NCBI RefSeq assembly: GCF_900112195.1
Contig: NZ_FOKR01000003.1
Coordinates: forward strand, 1-64,000
DNA length: 64,000 nt
DNA from: Butyrivibrio sp. YAB3001
Lineage (GTDB): Bacteria > Bacillota > Clostridia > Lachnospirales > Lachnospiraceae
Direction: 5' to 3'
The notes below the pieces were generated by a model. It did no database searches and had not been told where the DNA came from. It saw only the letters and a list, made by a program, of their open reading frames with translations. The translations under genes were made by a program, and so were the position numbers. This document shows, in pieces, positions 16,300-24,609 of this stretch; position 1 is the stretch's first letter; each line of letters begins with the position of its first letter.

Positions 16300-18780
16300 T
16301 TAAATCCTGATATCCGCCTGATCGTTTTGTTCTTCTTTTTTAGAATCGTCACGTATTTCTAAACCTTTTAAGCTATTTAAAGCATTTTTCAAGCCTTCTT
16401 TATCTTCATTTAATATGGCCTCATATGCTTTTTGGTTCCAATAATTCGCCTTTTGTTCATCTTTATATCTGGCATTTTTATTGTCTTTATAAAACCTATA
16501 ATATTCCTCTTTCTGCCACTCAAAGCTTGACCAGAAAACTTTGTTGTTTAATTCATTGATCTTATTAAAAAAGTGCTCTCTTATTGAATCATTTTTCTCA
16601 GCCAGATATCTGTTTTTCAAATTTTCAAAAGTTTTCCTGTCACTCTCGTTTCCATATTGAGCTATATTTTTTTCTACCTGTGATATTCTTTGTAATTCCT
16701 GTTTATTCTGTGTGTTTTCCTTGGTATCACGCTCTTTTTTTATGATTTCCGATTCAAGTTTACGAAGATTATCTAAAAGATTCTGCGCATCATCATTATC
16801 AAATTGATCATCTAATTCTTCAGATTTTTGCTTAATCTTCTCTAACTTCTCAGAAAAATCATCCACTTCATTTCCTTCATTTTTAAGTTTCTCGATTTTT
16901 CCTTTGGCATGCTGTATCTCATCTCTGGCCTTTTCTATTTCTTTCGAAAAACTGGTATATTGCGTCTGGCCACCCATTATCTTTTCTTCAGTCAAAATAA
17001 AATCAAACTTAGGGATATATGCCGAAACAGTAACTACCCTGCTTATATCAACATCTATAGTAATCTCTACCTCTTCGCCTTCAATCAGCGCTCTTGGTAA
17101 ATCCTTTGAGTTCACTTTTATATCACCAATCAGATGATTAGCCTCGGGATTGTATGTATCTTCTCCTTCATATACTTTTAATGTAAATACATCCTCTTCT
17201 TTGGGATTCAAAGTTTTGTTTAGTCTGTAGTTTCCACGTCCTGTACTTGGAAGTCTTGTATTTTTCCTTAATAACCAGTCAACTATATTTCCCGAGCCAT
17301 CTGCGGTCATGATTCCCATATTGAAAGGAAGTGGTGGTGCTGCAAGCTTTAATCCCCCACCATAAGTAATAGTAATTGGCTGAACATTAAGTCCAACAAC
17401 TGTTCCAGTACTATCTATAGCACTCATAACATAGGTATTCTCACCATTTGCGTTATAAATACTTACCTCATATTCAAATACTCCTGCATCTATATCCAGA
17501 AGTTCTAACCAGCCACCTTGCCATAAACCGTTTTCTCTTGAGCTAAACTTTATTTTATCTACAGATCCCGGAATATAATTGGTTAATCTTCCAATAATAG
17601 AAACGTTATTTTCAATAGTACTTTCATCATATTCAAACTCCGCTCCTATGACGTCACCATTATTCTGATAGTCTGCATCAAGATCATCCGCAGTTTCAAT
17701 ATAATTCTGAGATGCGAACATAGCCGCACCCATAGCTACAACTGTCATTGGGTCACAAGAACAATCAAGATCAACTTTAAATTCCTCCTTGAGTTTTTCA
17801 CGAACCAAAGGAATATATGTTGAACCACCTACAAGTATTATCTTTGTAATATCGCTATCCTTTAAATGTGCTCCTATAAGTGCATCTCTTGCTATATCAA
17901 TAGTTTCATCAACTATTTCCTCGATTGCTTCATCAAACTGTCTGCGTGTTATTTCAAGTTCAAACTCAATTTCTTCATCGTTATCATCTTTCACATCAAA
18001 CAATTCAAATATAGACTGCTCGATTTTTGATAACTCTATCTTGCATTTTTCAATTTCAAATAAAGCCTTAGCTTTAGCCTGACCATTAAGGTCTTTTACG
18101 ATTTGATATTTATCCTTAATTGCGGGAAGAACTATTTTTTCATAGATAGCCCTATCTATATCCTTTCCTCCCATTCTGTTATTACCCTTATTATTTATAG
18201 CAGCCAATTCACCATTTTTAGTTGACACTACAGCAACATCCAAAGTTCCTCCGCCGTAATCAAAAACAAGCCAGTTTTCTCCGACATCACTTGCCTTAGC
18301 GCCATAAGCAACTGCAGCCGCAACCGGCTCCTGTAAAAGTATCACTTGCTCAAATCCGGCTAAGCCTGCTGCTTCCTTGGTAGCCTTTATCTGTAATTCC
18401 TGAAATGCCGCAGGAACTGTGATTACTGAAGTGGAAACGCCTTTACCGATTCTTGCCTCCACATCTCTTTTTACAACTTTTAATACTTCTGCAGATAATT
18501 CAATCGGAGTCATCTTTTTTCCTGATTCCGGAAATTCATAAACTGTATCAGTTCCCATGTCTCTTTTGAACTCTTTTTTTACAAAACGTCCATCCGGATA
18601 TGTATAAGCTCTCTGTCCTACAGTTATCCTTCCGGTCCTGCTTACCTGCACTACTGAAGGTGTAACATACATCCTGTCTGTATTATTCTCAATGACCTCA
18701 GGTTTATTTTCTTCATTCATTATTGCTATACAGGAATTTGTTGTTCCTAAATCTATTCCACACTCGTATTTAGCTTTCAT
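16300..18780 (-). CDS. Divergent Hsp70 (DnaK-like) chaperone
   Basis: The ATPase domain is complete: GIDLGTTNSCIAIM (8-21), VITVPAAFQELQ, LQEPVAAAVAYG, FDYGGGTLDVAVV and ILVGGSTYIPLV. The substrate-binding region (~390-625) departs from DnaK: instead of the usual beta-sandwich directly after the linker it carries an extra beta-rich segment (TNYIPGSVDKIKF, GGWLELLDIDAG) before a recognisable region (YNPEANHLIGDI). The C-terminus (~630-826) is a long charged coiled coil ending DDSKKEEQNDQADIRI. At 826 residues it is about 200 longer than DnaK. It overlaps the GrpE-like gene by 11 bases, implying coupled synthesis. Not the housekeeping dnaK: no hrcA, CIRCE or dnaJ pattern is nearby. Confidence 0.92.
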   Translation of the reverse strand: MKAKYECGIDLGTTNSCIAIMNEENKPEVIENNTDRMYVTPSVVQVSRTGRITVGQRAYTYPDGRFVKKEFKRDMGTDTVYEFPESGKKMTPIELSAEVLKVVKRDVEARIGKGVSTSVITVPAAFQELQIKATKEAAGLAGFEQVILLQEPVAAAVAYGAKASDVGENWLVFDYGGGTLDVAVVSTKNGELAAINNKGNNRMGGKDIDRAIYEKIVLPAIKDKYQIVKDLNGQAKAKALFEIEKCKIELSKIEQSIFELFDVKDDNDEEIEFELEITRRQFDEAIEEIVDETIDIARDALIGAHLKDSDITKIILVGGSTYIPLVREKLKEEFKVDLDCSCDPMTVVAMGAAMFASQNYIETADDLDADYQNNGDVIGAEFEYDESTIENNVSIIGRLTNYIPGSVDKIKFSSRENGLWQGGWLELLDIDAGVFEYEVSIYNANGENTYVMSAIDSTGTVVGLNVQPITITYGGGLKLAAPPLPFNMGIMTADGSGNIVDWLLRKNTRLPSTGRGNYRLNKTLNPKEEDVFTLKVYEGEDTYNPEANHLIGDIKVNSKDLPRALIEGEEVEITIDVDISRVVTVSAYIPKFDFILTEEKIMGGQTQYTSFSKEIEKARDEIQHAKGKIEKLKNEGNEVDDFSEKLEKIKQKSEELDDQFDNDDAQNLLDNLRKLESEIIKKERDTKENTQNKQELQRISQVEKNIAQYGNESDRKTFENLKNRYLAEKNDSIREHFFNKINELNNKVFWSSFEWQKEEYYRFYKDNKNARYKDEQKANYWNQKAYEAILNEDKEGLKNALNSLKGLEIRDDSKKEEQNDQADIRI

Positions 18781-19093
18781 CAGTCACATTCTCCTTCATT
18801 AAAAGCACTTTGCCAAAATGTACTATTGTCTCTCCTAGAAGTATTGTCGGCTCAATAGTCTGCTCAATAATTGCCTTGTCACAGTTGAGATATTCATCCT
18901 CATCGGCAACAGAAACAGGCAGACCTATATCATATAGCTGGCCATCATATCCAATAAGCTGTACTCCCTGTTCATTCAGATAACGCTCAATTTTTCTAAG
19001 TGAACTATAGGCAGAAGTTTTCTTATCTACTTCAGTCTTATCAACCCATCGTTTTAATCGCCAATAAGCAAGCGCCAGTTCTACAATTTCCAT
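18770..19093 (-). CDS. GrpE-like nucleotide-exchange factor candidate
   Basis: 107 residues. An N-terminal helix (VELALAYWRLKRWVDK and onward) is followed by a beta part with GrpE-type features: GYDGQLYDIGLPVSVADEDE, then IIEQTIEPTILLGETIVHFGKVLL, similar to the GrpE C-terminal wing. It lacks the long paired helices of DnaK-type GrpE, so it is a reduced form. It sits directly between the J-like gene and Hsp70 gene and overlaps the latter. Exchange activity on this Hsp70 is inferred from position and the C-terminal pattern. Confidence 0.65.
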   Translation of the reverse strand: MEIVELALAYWRLKRWVDKTEVDKKTSAYSSLRKIERYLNEQGVQLIGYDGQLYDIGLPVSVADEDEYLNCDKAIIEQTIEPTILLGETIVHFGKVLLMKENVTDES

Positions 19094-19100
19094 AATTTGA

Positions 19101-21539
19101 TCACCCCATAATGTTATTACCGGTTATAAGCTTTGCTGCCTCTTCTGCACCGGATTCTGTACCATCATTTTTAATCGTATAAACCCAGGTATTTCTAAGT
19201 AGATTTTTCTTATATCCGGCTGTTTTTAGTATATTTTCGATATCTGCCTCTGCCTTGCACGGAAGCGATACTTCCAAGGCATTACGCCCTCTGTTTCTAA
19301 GAGCGGTACTGTTCTGAACTCTTGGCACATATTCTTTTATATCGCCTGTACGATACTCAATCATTTGTTCTTTATTATTTATATTGAACTTTATAGACAC
19401 ACCTTCAAAAAGAACAGGAACATATCCTCCAAACATATCTTTGTCTTTAACTGACAGTTTTAATTCAAAATAATCCTTATCTGTCCCGGTCAAAAATGCT
19501 TTAGGAAAACATGTTTTAATGCTGTGTAATTCTTTAGACTGTATATCCGTTTTCCTGGATTCACCTACATTATTGCCATCACCACAAAAAATCTGTGATT
19601 CCAAAATTACAGGAACCGTATTTCTATTTGTAGCCCAGAGAACTATTTCAACTTCTTCCATGTCATTTATCCTGATGTCCTTGAAATATACAGAGCATTG
19701 AGAATTCTTCAAAACAATCGGGTTTCCAAGCAAGTCATAACTACTATATCCATGCAGCGTAAATGAATTAGTTGCATTCTCATCAAGCCATTTTATTGCA
19801 CTCTTAACCCCCAGATCAGCTGCATATTTGATATACTTTATTCCTTTTTCTTCATCCTTAGGCACACCCTGTCCTTCATAGGTAAGCTTTCCCAATAAAT
19901 AAGCACAATCAGGGTCTGAATTGCAGCCTTTAGAAAGATAAAATACAGCCTTCTTATAATCCTTCTCAACGCCAATACCGTTGTAATAGCATTTGGCAAT
20001 ATGGTAGCAACTTTGGATATTTTTCCCCTTATAGGCTTTCATAAGCCAATACCAGCCAACGACGTAATCTTTTTTACAATTAGAACTAAGGATTTTCTTC
20101 CCTACATTTAGCTGTTCGTCTTTATCCGTCAAATAACTGCCATATGCAGAAAATGCACGGTCAATTTCTTTCTGAAAAATATCTATGCCTTCTGAATCAC
20201 CATAAATATCAAGTGATAAGAACATATATACCATAGAGTTATAGTAATTTTCTTTTTGTGAAGATTCTAAAGAATTATAGAGCAAATATGCTTTTTTCAT
20301 GACATCTGCCATCTGTTTTATATCACTGATTTTCTCATAGTAATCAAAAAGCTTTCTATAACCGATAAACTCATTTCTTCTTATCAGCTCATCAAATACA
20401 CTTTTGGCATCTTCAACTCTGTTGTTATCAAAATAGTATTCTGCCTTTTGGCACAGTTCATCTACACTAAAGTATTCCAGTGGTGTATCCAGATATTCAA
20501 TACCAAATCCTTGCGTCCAGTTGTCTTTATATTCCGGAAAAAGCAAAAAGTAATAGCAAAATAATTTTGAATAAAAATATGCTGCTTCCTTCTCAAATGA
20601 AAAATTTGCTGCATCCTGAAGCTTTACTCTACAATAATTTATATATGCTAATACAGTATTTCTGACTGAATCTTTTATAATATCATTAGCTATATGATTC
20701 TCTATATATTCATATGTATTCCAGTTATGTGCATCATATTCAGAGAGTACTCTCAGCAGTTCTTTTGCATCTTCTACAGGTATTTCTACATACCTTCCAC
20801 TGTATATTGCTTGGATACCATCATTAACCTTTTTCACATCTACTATCGATTCTTCCGCCCACCTTGTTATGCCATTTGTAATGTGGTTCAAAAGAGCTTC
20901 AGTAACTGTATTATAAGAATCAGTTGAATCCAAAAGATTATATACATTGCACATTTCTTCAATAGAAAGGGCATTTATGGCACTTGAGCATATTCTGATC
21001 ATTTCATTTGAAAGACCATTTAGATCAGCTCCAAAATCAAGCAATTCTTTTATTTTTTCATTATTGCCCTGAAGCGTGTTTTTGATATAAGAAAAGATTC
21101 TTATCCATCCGTTACTATCAGAAAATGAAGCATCTTCAACTAAAAGATATAAAAAATGCAGGAGAAATATGTCATATTCATCCGAATCTTTTAACTCAGT
21201 CTCCTTAATGTCCTTCCAGTTGTCACTTAACTTGTAAGACTTTTCCCCATATTCAACTTCTGCTTTTGAAAACCATAGCCATCTATAACTATTATTTGCG
21301 ATTCTATCAAAAGCAACCTGTATCGTTGATTGCGATCTTTCGGGATTCTCAATTTCCCCCAGATTGAATTCAGTTTTATATGAAGACGCCACCTTTAATT
21401 GCGCAAATCTTTGTATTTTTTTTACCACGCCTGACGCTTCACTCTCTGTAGCCAGGCTACTAACCCCAAGTACAAAATAAGGATTGTCCTGCAATAATGC
21501 TTTTGCACCGGCAGGAAGCATACTGATCTGAAAGTCCAT
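19101..21539 (-). CDS. J-domain-like / Sel1-repeat protein
   Basis: Residues ~18-95 look like a J domain: DNPYFVLGVSSLATESEASGVV begins as in DnaJ (NPY-x-x-LGV), but no HPD tripeptide is visible, so it cannot be a standard activator. The middle is helical TPR-like. Sel1 repeats lie at ~490-570 (CYHIAKCYYNGIGVEKDYKKA, AYLLGKLTYEGQGVPKDEEKG). A C-terminal beta domain (~580-800) follows. AGGAG precedes ATG 21539. It is the first gene of the riboswitch-controlled operon and leads straight into GrpE-like and Hsp70 genes, so it is probably the client or co-chaperone of that Hsp70 (inference). Confidence 0.7.
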   Translation of the reverse strand: MDFQISMLPAGAKALLQDNPYFVLGVSSLATESEASGVVKKIQRFAQLKVASSYKTEFNLGEIENPERSQSTIQVAFDRIANNSYRWLWFSKAEVEYGEKSYKLSDNWKDIKETELKDSDEYDIFLLHFLYLLVEDASFSDSNGWIRIFSYIKNTLQGNNEKIKELLDFGADLNGLSNEMIRICSSAINALSIEEMCNVYNLLDSTDSYNTVTEALLNHITNGITRWAEESIVDVKKVNDGIQAIYSGRYVEIPVEDAKELLRVLSEYDAHNWNTYEYIENHIANDIIKDSVRNTVLAYINYCRVKLQDAANFSFEKEAAYFYSKLFCYYFLLFPEYKDNWTQGFGIEYLDTPLEYFSVDELCQKAEYYFDNNRVEDAKSVFDELIRRNEFIGYRKLFDYYEKISDIKQMADVMKKAYLLYNSLESSQKENYYNSMVYMFLSLDIYGDSEGIDIFQKEIDRAFSAYGSYLTDKDEQLNVGKKILSSNCKKDYVVGWYWLMKAYKGKNIQSCYHIAKCYYNGIGVEKDYKKAVFYLSKGCNSDPDCAYLLGKLTYEGQGVPKDEEKGIKYIKYAADLGVKSAIKWLDENATNSFTLHGYSSYDLLGNPIVLKNSQCSVYFKDIRINDMEEVEIVLWATNRNTVPVILESQIFCGDGNNVGESRKTDIQSKELHSIKTCFPKAFLTGTDKDYFELKLSVKDKDMFGGYVPVLFEGVSIKFNINNKEQMIEYRTGDIKEYVPRVQNSTALRNRGRNALEVSLPCKAEADIENILKTAGYKKNLLRNTWVYTIKNDGTESGAEEAAKLITGNNIMG

Positions 21540-21590
21540 CTCTTCTCTCCTAAAAAACTAATGTTGCGCTCTTGTTACATAAAAATGCAT

Positions 21591-21614
21591 AAAAAAAACG
21601 ATGCTAACGCATCG
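21591..21614 (-). terminator. Riboswitch-linked intrinsic terminator, minus arm
   Basis: CGATGC-loop-GCATCG at 21599-21614 is followed on the minus strand by eight T at 21591-21598. It lies between the aptamer and the first start codon (21539), so it is the likely expression switch of the riboswitch. Confidence 0.85.
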
Positions 21615-21626
21615 CTATCTACAAAA

Positions 21627-21692
21627 ATGCAACTGGCTGTCCTTTCGGACCCTATAGCTTTGCGTCACCAGATTTCTCTGGCTTTGCCAAAT
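21627..21692 (-). promoter_or_regulatory. c-di-GMP-I (GEMM-I) riboswitch aptamer, minus arm
   Basis: Reading the minus strand: GGCAAA, a CCAGA-GAAA-TCTGG hairpin with a GAAA tetraloop, then GACGCAAAGC, the CTATAGGGTCC receptor side, a GAAA-capped stem, GGACAGCCAG and the closing TTGC. These are the hallmarks of the GEMM-I aptamer. The G in GGCAAA is retained, which favours c-di-GMP over the cGAMP-sensing variant. It precedes the J-like/GrpE-like/Hsp70 operon. Confidence 0.9.
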
Positions 21693-21710
21693 ATAATTAT
21701 TTTATATCAT

Positions 21711-21739
21711 TCAATAAAGCATAAATAATTACTCGTCAA
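21711..21739 (-). promoter_or_regulatory. Putative sigma-A promoter of the chaperone/kinase operon
   Basis: On the minus strand TTGACG (21734-21739), a 17-base spacer and TATTGA (21711-21716). Transcription would begin roughly 15 bases before the aptamer. Confidence 0.6.
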
Positions 21740-21824
21740 AAAGCGAATGTCATTATACAACATAAACCAAATAAAGTCCACATATTTTTTATAATTTGGT
21801 TTCAAAAATTTGACCAAAATTTTA

Positions 21825-21853
21825 TAGACATTTTATAAACCATGTAGTATAAT
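21825..21853 (+). promoter_or_regulatory. Putative sigma-A promoter of the plus arm
   Basis: TAGACA (21825-21830), 17-base spacer, perfect TATAAT (21848-21853). Transcription would start about 50 bases before the plus-strand aptamer. Confidence 0.65.
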
Positions 21854-21908
21854 CACTATCGCTTTTGTAAAAACATATATCCATTTTTGTTTTTTTGATT
21901 AAATGTCA

Positions 21909-21973
21909 TAGGGCAAAATTAGAGAAATCTAATGACGCAAAGCTATAGGGTCCGAGAGGACAGCCAGTTGCAC
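21909..21973 (+). promoter_or_regulatory. c-di-GMP-I (GEMM-I) riboswitch aptamer, plus arm
   Basis: GGGCAAAA, a TTAGA-GAAA-TCTAA hairpin, GACGCAAAGC, CTATAGGGTCC, GAGA loop, GGACAGCCAG and TTGC occur in GEMM-I order. The sequence is about as similar to the minus-arm aptamer as two functional copies would be: loops and P1 pairs differ while the core is identical. It precedes the DUF2752/zinc-ribbon/membrane gene set. Confidence 0.9.
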
Positions 21974-21981
21974 CTTACTTG

Positions 21982-22011
21982 ATAGCGATGCGTATGTATC
22001 GCTATTTTTTT
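21982..22011 (+). terminator. Riboswitch-linked intrinsic terminator, plus arm
   Basis: ATAGCGAT (21982-21989) pairs perfectly with ATCGCTAT (21998-22005), followed by a run of T to 22011. It lies between the aptamer and ATG 22091 and is the likely switch. Confidence 0.85.
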
Positions 22012-22090
22012 GCTCCATTGTACAAAAAAGCAAAGAAAGCATGAAGACAGAAAACTCCAAAATGCATAAATTTAGGAATATGAGGTAACC

Positions 22091-22483
22091 ATGCAAGCTA
22101 CTGAAACTTGTAAAAAGAGAGCATTTCATACTTTTTTTCACATTTTGGAAATAGTCGTCGCAGTATTTCTATATACGGTATTCTTTACAATTACAGGAAA
22201 GGGAATTCCTTGCATATTTCGTTTGATCACAGGATTAAAATGTCCCGGGTGCGGCATGACACATGCGCTATCTGAAATACTTCAGGGGAATATCAGGAAT
22301 GCATTATCATATAATGCCCTATCTGTAACTATCTGCCCTATAATTGGTTTTTATCTTTTATATAAAGAAATCAATTACATCAAAACCGGGGATAAAGAAT
22401 TAGGCATCATAGAAATACTGGGTCTGATTGTCTGTTTCTTGGTCGTAACCTGGTACTTTTTGTACCGTAACAATTTTATCTAG
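22091..22483 (+). CDS. DUF2752 membrane protein
   Basis: 130 residues, three hydrophobic helices (VVAVFLYTVFFTITG; ICPIIGFYLLYK; ILGLIVCFLVVTWYFLY) and the DUF2752 signature GLKCPGCGMTHALSEILQGN, with the C-P-G-C-G-x-T motif placed between helix one and two. The role of DUF2752 is not established. It is the first gene behind the plus-strand riboswitch; GAGG precedes ATG 22091. Confidence 0.85.
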   Translation: MQATETCKKRAFHTFFHILEIVVAVFLYTVFFTITGKGIPCIFRLITGLKCPGCGMTHALSEILQGNIRNALSYNALSVTICPIIGFYLLYKEINYIKTGDKELGIIEILGLIVCFLVVTWYFLYRNNFI

Positions 22484-22493
22484 GGAGAATATT

Positions 22494-23885
22494 ATGTATT
22501 GTATTCATTGTGGAAAAGAAATAAGCGATGGCAGTAAATTTTGCAAATACTGCGGTGGGAAGCTTCCTGAAGGAAATGCACCCAAATTAGACAATATCAT
22601 TGATAACGCAGGTGATGATATTGGAAACGGAATCGATGAGGCCGTTAATGATTTAAAAAATGCTATAAATGGCAGCAACAAAGCCATCTCTAACACTGTA
22701 AAGCAGACAGAGCCGCATGTTTCAAATATGCATCACAATTGGAAAGACTATCTTACTCCGGATAACATGGAGCGTTTAGCAGCATTAGTACTTGTTCTGC
22801 CTTTGTTTATGTTTGTTGTTAATGCTGTATTAACAACAGTGTTTAGAATATTCATTCCCATCCCTTTTATTGGTAAGCTTTTTATGCTTATATCAAGACT
22901 TGTAAGACTTGTTTTTGTACTGGCTTCAGCTGCCGGAGTTGCAGGCATAGCATATATTTTAGTAAATAATGAGTCAAAGAGAAACATGTGGTCATACATC
23001 ACTGCCGGTGGTGTTGCATTATCATTTTTATCTTGCTACGGAATAATGCACAGATGGAAATTCGTTCCCGTTTTATTTGGACTTGTTTCACTGGTCTATG
23101 GAATTGACTGTATTTCCCGTGTAATCCTTCAGGGAAAAGGCATTGAATCTGAGCCGGTGGTCAATCAGGATCTAGAAACATATAAAACCTGGTACGAGAA
23201 TTATAAAATTGAACATCTTTCAAACAAGGATAACACACCTAAGTCAGATATTAATAATGTTCCATCAAATCGTAATGATTCATATTTCGATGGAAGTGGA
23301 TTATCACTATTAGGATTGTATATCTTAACTTCTATAGTTTGCACTATAACTTGTGGTTTAGCAGCTCCATGGATGATCTGTAAGATTCTCAGATGGAGAA
23401 AATCACACACAGTCATCGATGGAAAGAGACTTGAGTTTAACGGAACCGGTGGTTCTCTATTTGGACATTGGATCATATGGGAAATCCTTTCCATTATTAC
23501 ATGCGGTATATATTCTTTCTTTGTACATGTAGCATTAAAAAAATGGGAAATGGAACATACTACTTACCAGGATCAGACAGTTTGTGCCGGATCATTTGAC
23601 GGTAACAGTTTCCAGTATTTTGGATATGGTCTCTTACAGCTTCTTTTATTAGTTATAACTTGCGGATTGGCTGCTCCTTGGACAATTACTATGATACAGA
23701 AGTGGGAAATGAAGCATACTTCTATTGGTGCTGACAGACTTAAATATGAAGGTTCAGCTTTAGGACTTTTAGGTCAGTACATTATAATATTCATCCTCAG
23801 CGTTATTACATGTGGTATTTACTCACCTTGGGGCACAGTCAGACTCAACAAATACATCTACTCACATACTCACGTAGACTGCTAA
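22494..23885 (+). CDS. Zinc-ribbon plus DUF898-like membrane protein
   Basis: The N-terminus is a zinc ribbon, CIHCGKEI-x-SKFCKYCGGKL (C3, C6, C17, C20). A linker of ~60 residues leads to three hydrophobic helices (~95-215). From ~260 two DUF898 (YjgN-like) repeats follow: GLYILTSIVCTITCGLAAPWM, KWEMEHTTY, and again LLLLVITCGLAAPWTITMIQKW. DUF898 proteins are multi-pass membrane proteins of unknown function; a zinc-ribbon fusion is frequent in Clostridia. It starts ten bases after the DUF2752 gene, in the same riboswitch-controlled operon. Confidence 0.85.
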   Translation: MYCIHCGKEISDGSKFCKYCGGKLPEGNAPKLDNIIDNAGDDIGNGIDEAVNDLKNAINGSNKAISNTVKQTEPHVSNMHHNWKDYLTPDNMERLAALVLVLPLFMFVVNAVLTTVFRIFIPIPFIGKLFMLISRLVRLVFVLASAAGVAGIAYILVNNESKRNMWSYITAGGVALSFLSCYGIMHRWKFVPVLFGLVSLVYGIDCISRVILQGKGIESEPVVNQDLETYKTWYENYKIEHLSNKDNTPKSDINNVPSNRNDSYFDGSGLSLLGLYILTSIVCTITCGLAAPWMICKILRWRKSHTVIDGKRLEFNGTGGSLFGHWIIWEILSIITCGIYSFFVHVALKKWEMEHTTYQDQTVCAGSFDGNSFQYFGYGLLQLLLLVITCGLAAPWTITMIQKWEMKHTSIGADRLKYEGSALGLLGQYIIIFILSVITCGIYSPWGTVRLNKYIYSHTHVDC

Positions 23886-23931
23886 GAATTATATCAATGC
23901 TACAAGTAGATTATTATAAGGAGTTCCTATA

Positions 23932-24504
23932 ATGAAAAATGGAAACGAAATGAGTAAAGAAGAATTGCGAAGTGCATTACAACACGCACGTGATGAGCTA
24001 TCTAACAGCTTAATAGCAAGCGACTTGCATACCCAGGAGATGGAGCTTAAATCTGACTATGAGTATAAAGCTTTATCGCTTGATTTATTAGATGTAGTAG
24101 ATTTTTTTGATGCCATAAAATGGTTCTTCGCTGGTTACTTGGGTTTTGGTGTGTCATCGATGCTCATTCTAATTATATTAGGATTTGATCCAGAATTATT
24201 AAATTTAATACTCCCTCTTTCAGTAATAGTTGGAATACTTTGTCCTATTGTCATACCAAGAATTGCAGATAAAAAACTTGATAAATTAACCGAAGAAACT
24301 GCAGAAAGACTCCGAGAAATCAATCAACAAAAGTATGAATACATATCACAACATTTAGATGTATACGGATTTATCCCTCCAAAATATGTCGATAAAACAA
24401 AGATAAGCAAATTAATCAGTTATCTTGATAATATGCGTGCCAATAACCTTCAAGAGGCATTAAACCTCTTAGAAGCAGAAATGGCTCATAATTGTGAGTT
24501 TTAA
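23932..24504 (+). CDS. Coiled-coil membrane protein, last gene of the plus arm
   Basis: 190 residues. The N-terminal ~55 residues are charged and helical (ELRSALQHARDELSNSL). Two hydrophobic helices lie at ~70-90 (FAGYLGFGVSSMLILIILGF) and ~95-112 (LLNLILPLSVIVGILCPIVI). A charged C-terminal helix region follows. AAGGAG lies at the proper distance before ATG 23932. No family recognised. It ends at a double-hairpin terminator. Confidence 0.6.
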   Translation: MKNGNEMSKEELRSALQHARDELSNSLIASDLHTQEMELKSDYEYKALSLDLLDVVDFFDAIKWFFAGYLGFGVSSMLILIILGFDPELLNLILPLSVIVGILCPIVIPRIADKKLDKLTEETAERLREINQQKYEYISQHLDVYGFIPPKYVDKTKISKLISYLDNMRANNLQEALNLLEAEMAHNCEF

Positions 24505-24538
24505 ATTTTAGTCAACACTATATTTTTATGCAATAATG

Positions 24539-24592
24539 AAAACGTACCAGCAAATTGGCGTCTCTCGCCAAAAAACACTGGTACGTTTTTTA
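24539..24592. terminator. Double-hairpin terminator, dispersed element copy 2
   Basis: Outer stem AACGTACCAG (24541-24550) with CTGGTACGTT (24578-24587), inner stem TTGGCG/CGCCAA, and T-runs on the plus side. It can end the plus-arm operon and, read the other way, the galactanase transcript. Same design as 1285-1341. Confidence 0.8.
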
Positions 24593-24609
24593 TTAATTAT
24601 CTGAATCTA

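Noticed and set aside
16300..21539. Housekeeping dnaK/grpE/dnaJ operon
   Set aside because: Hsp70 is 826 residues with an unusual substrate region, the J-like protein lacks HPD, and no hrcA or CIRCE is seen.
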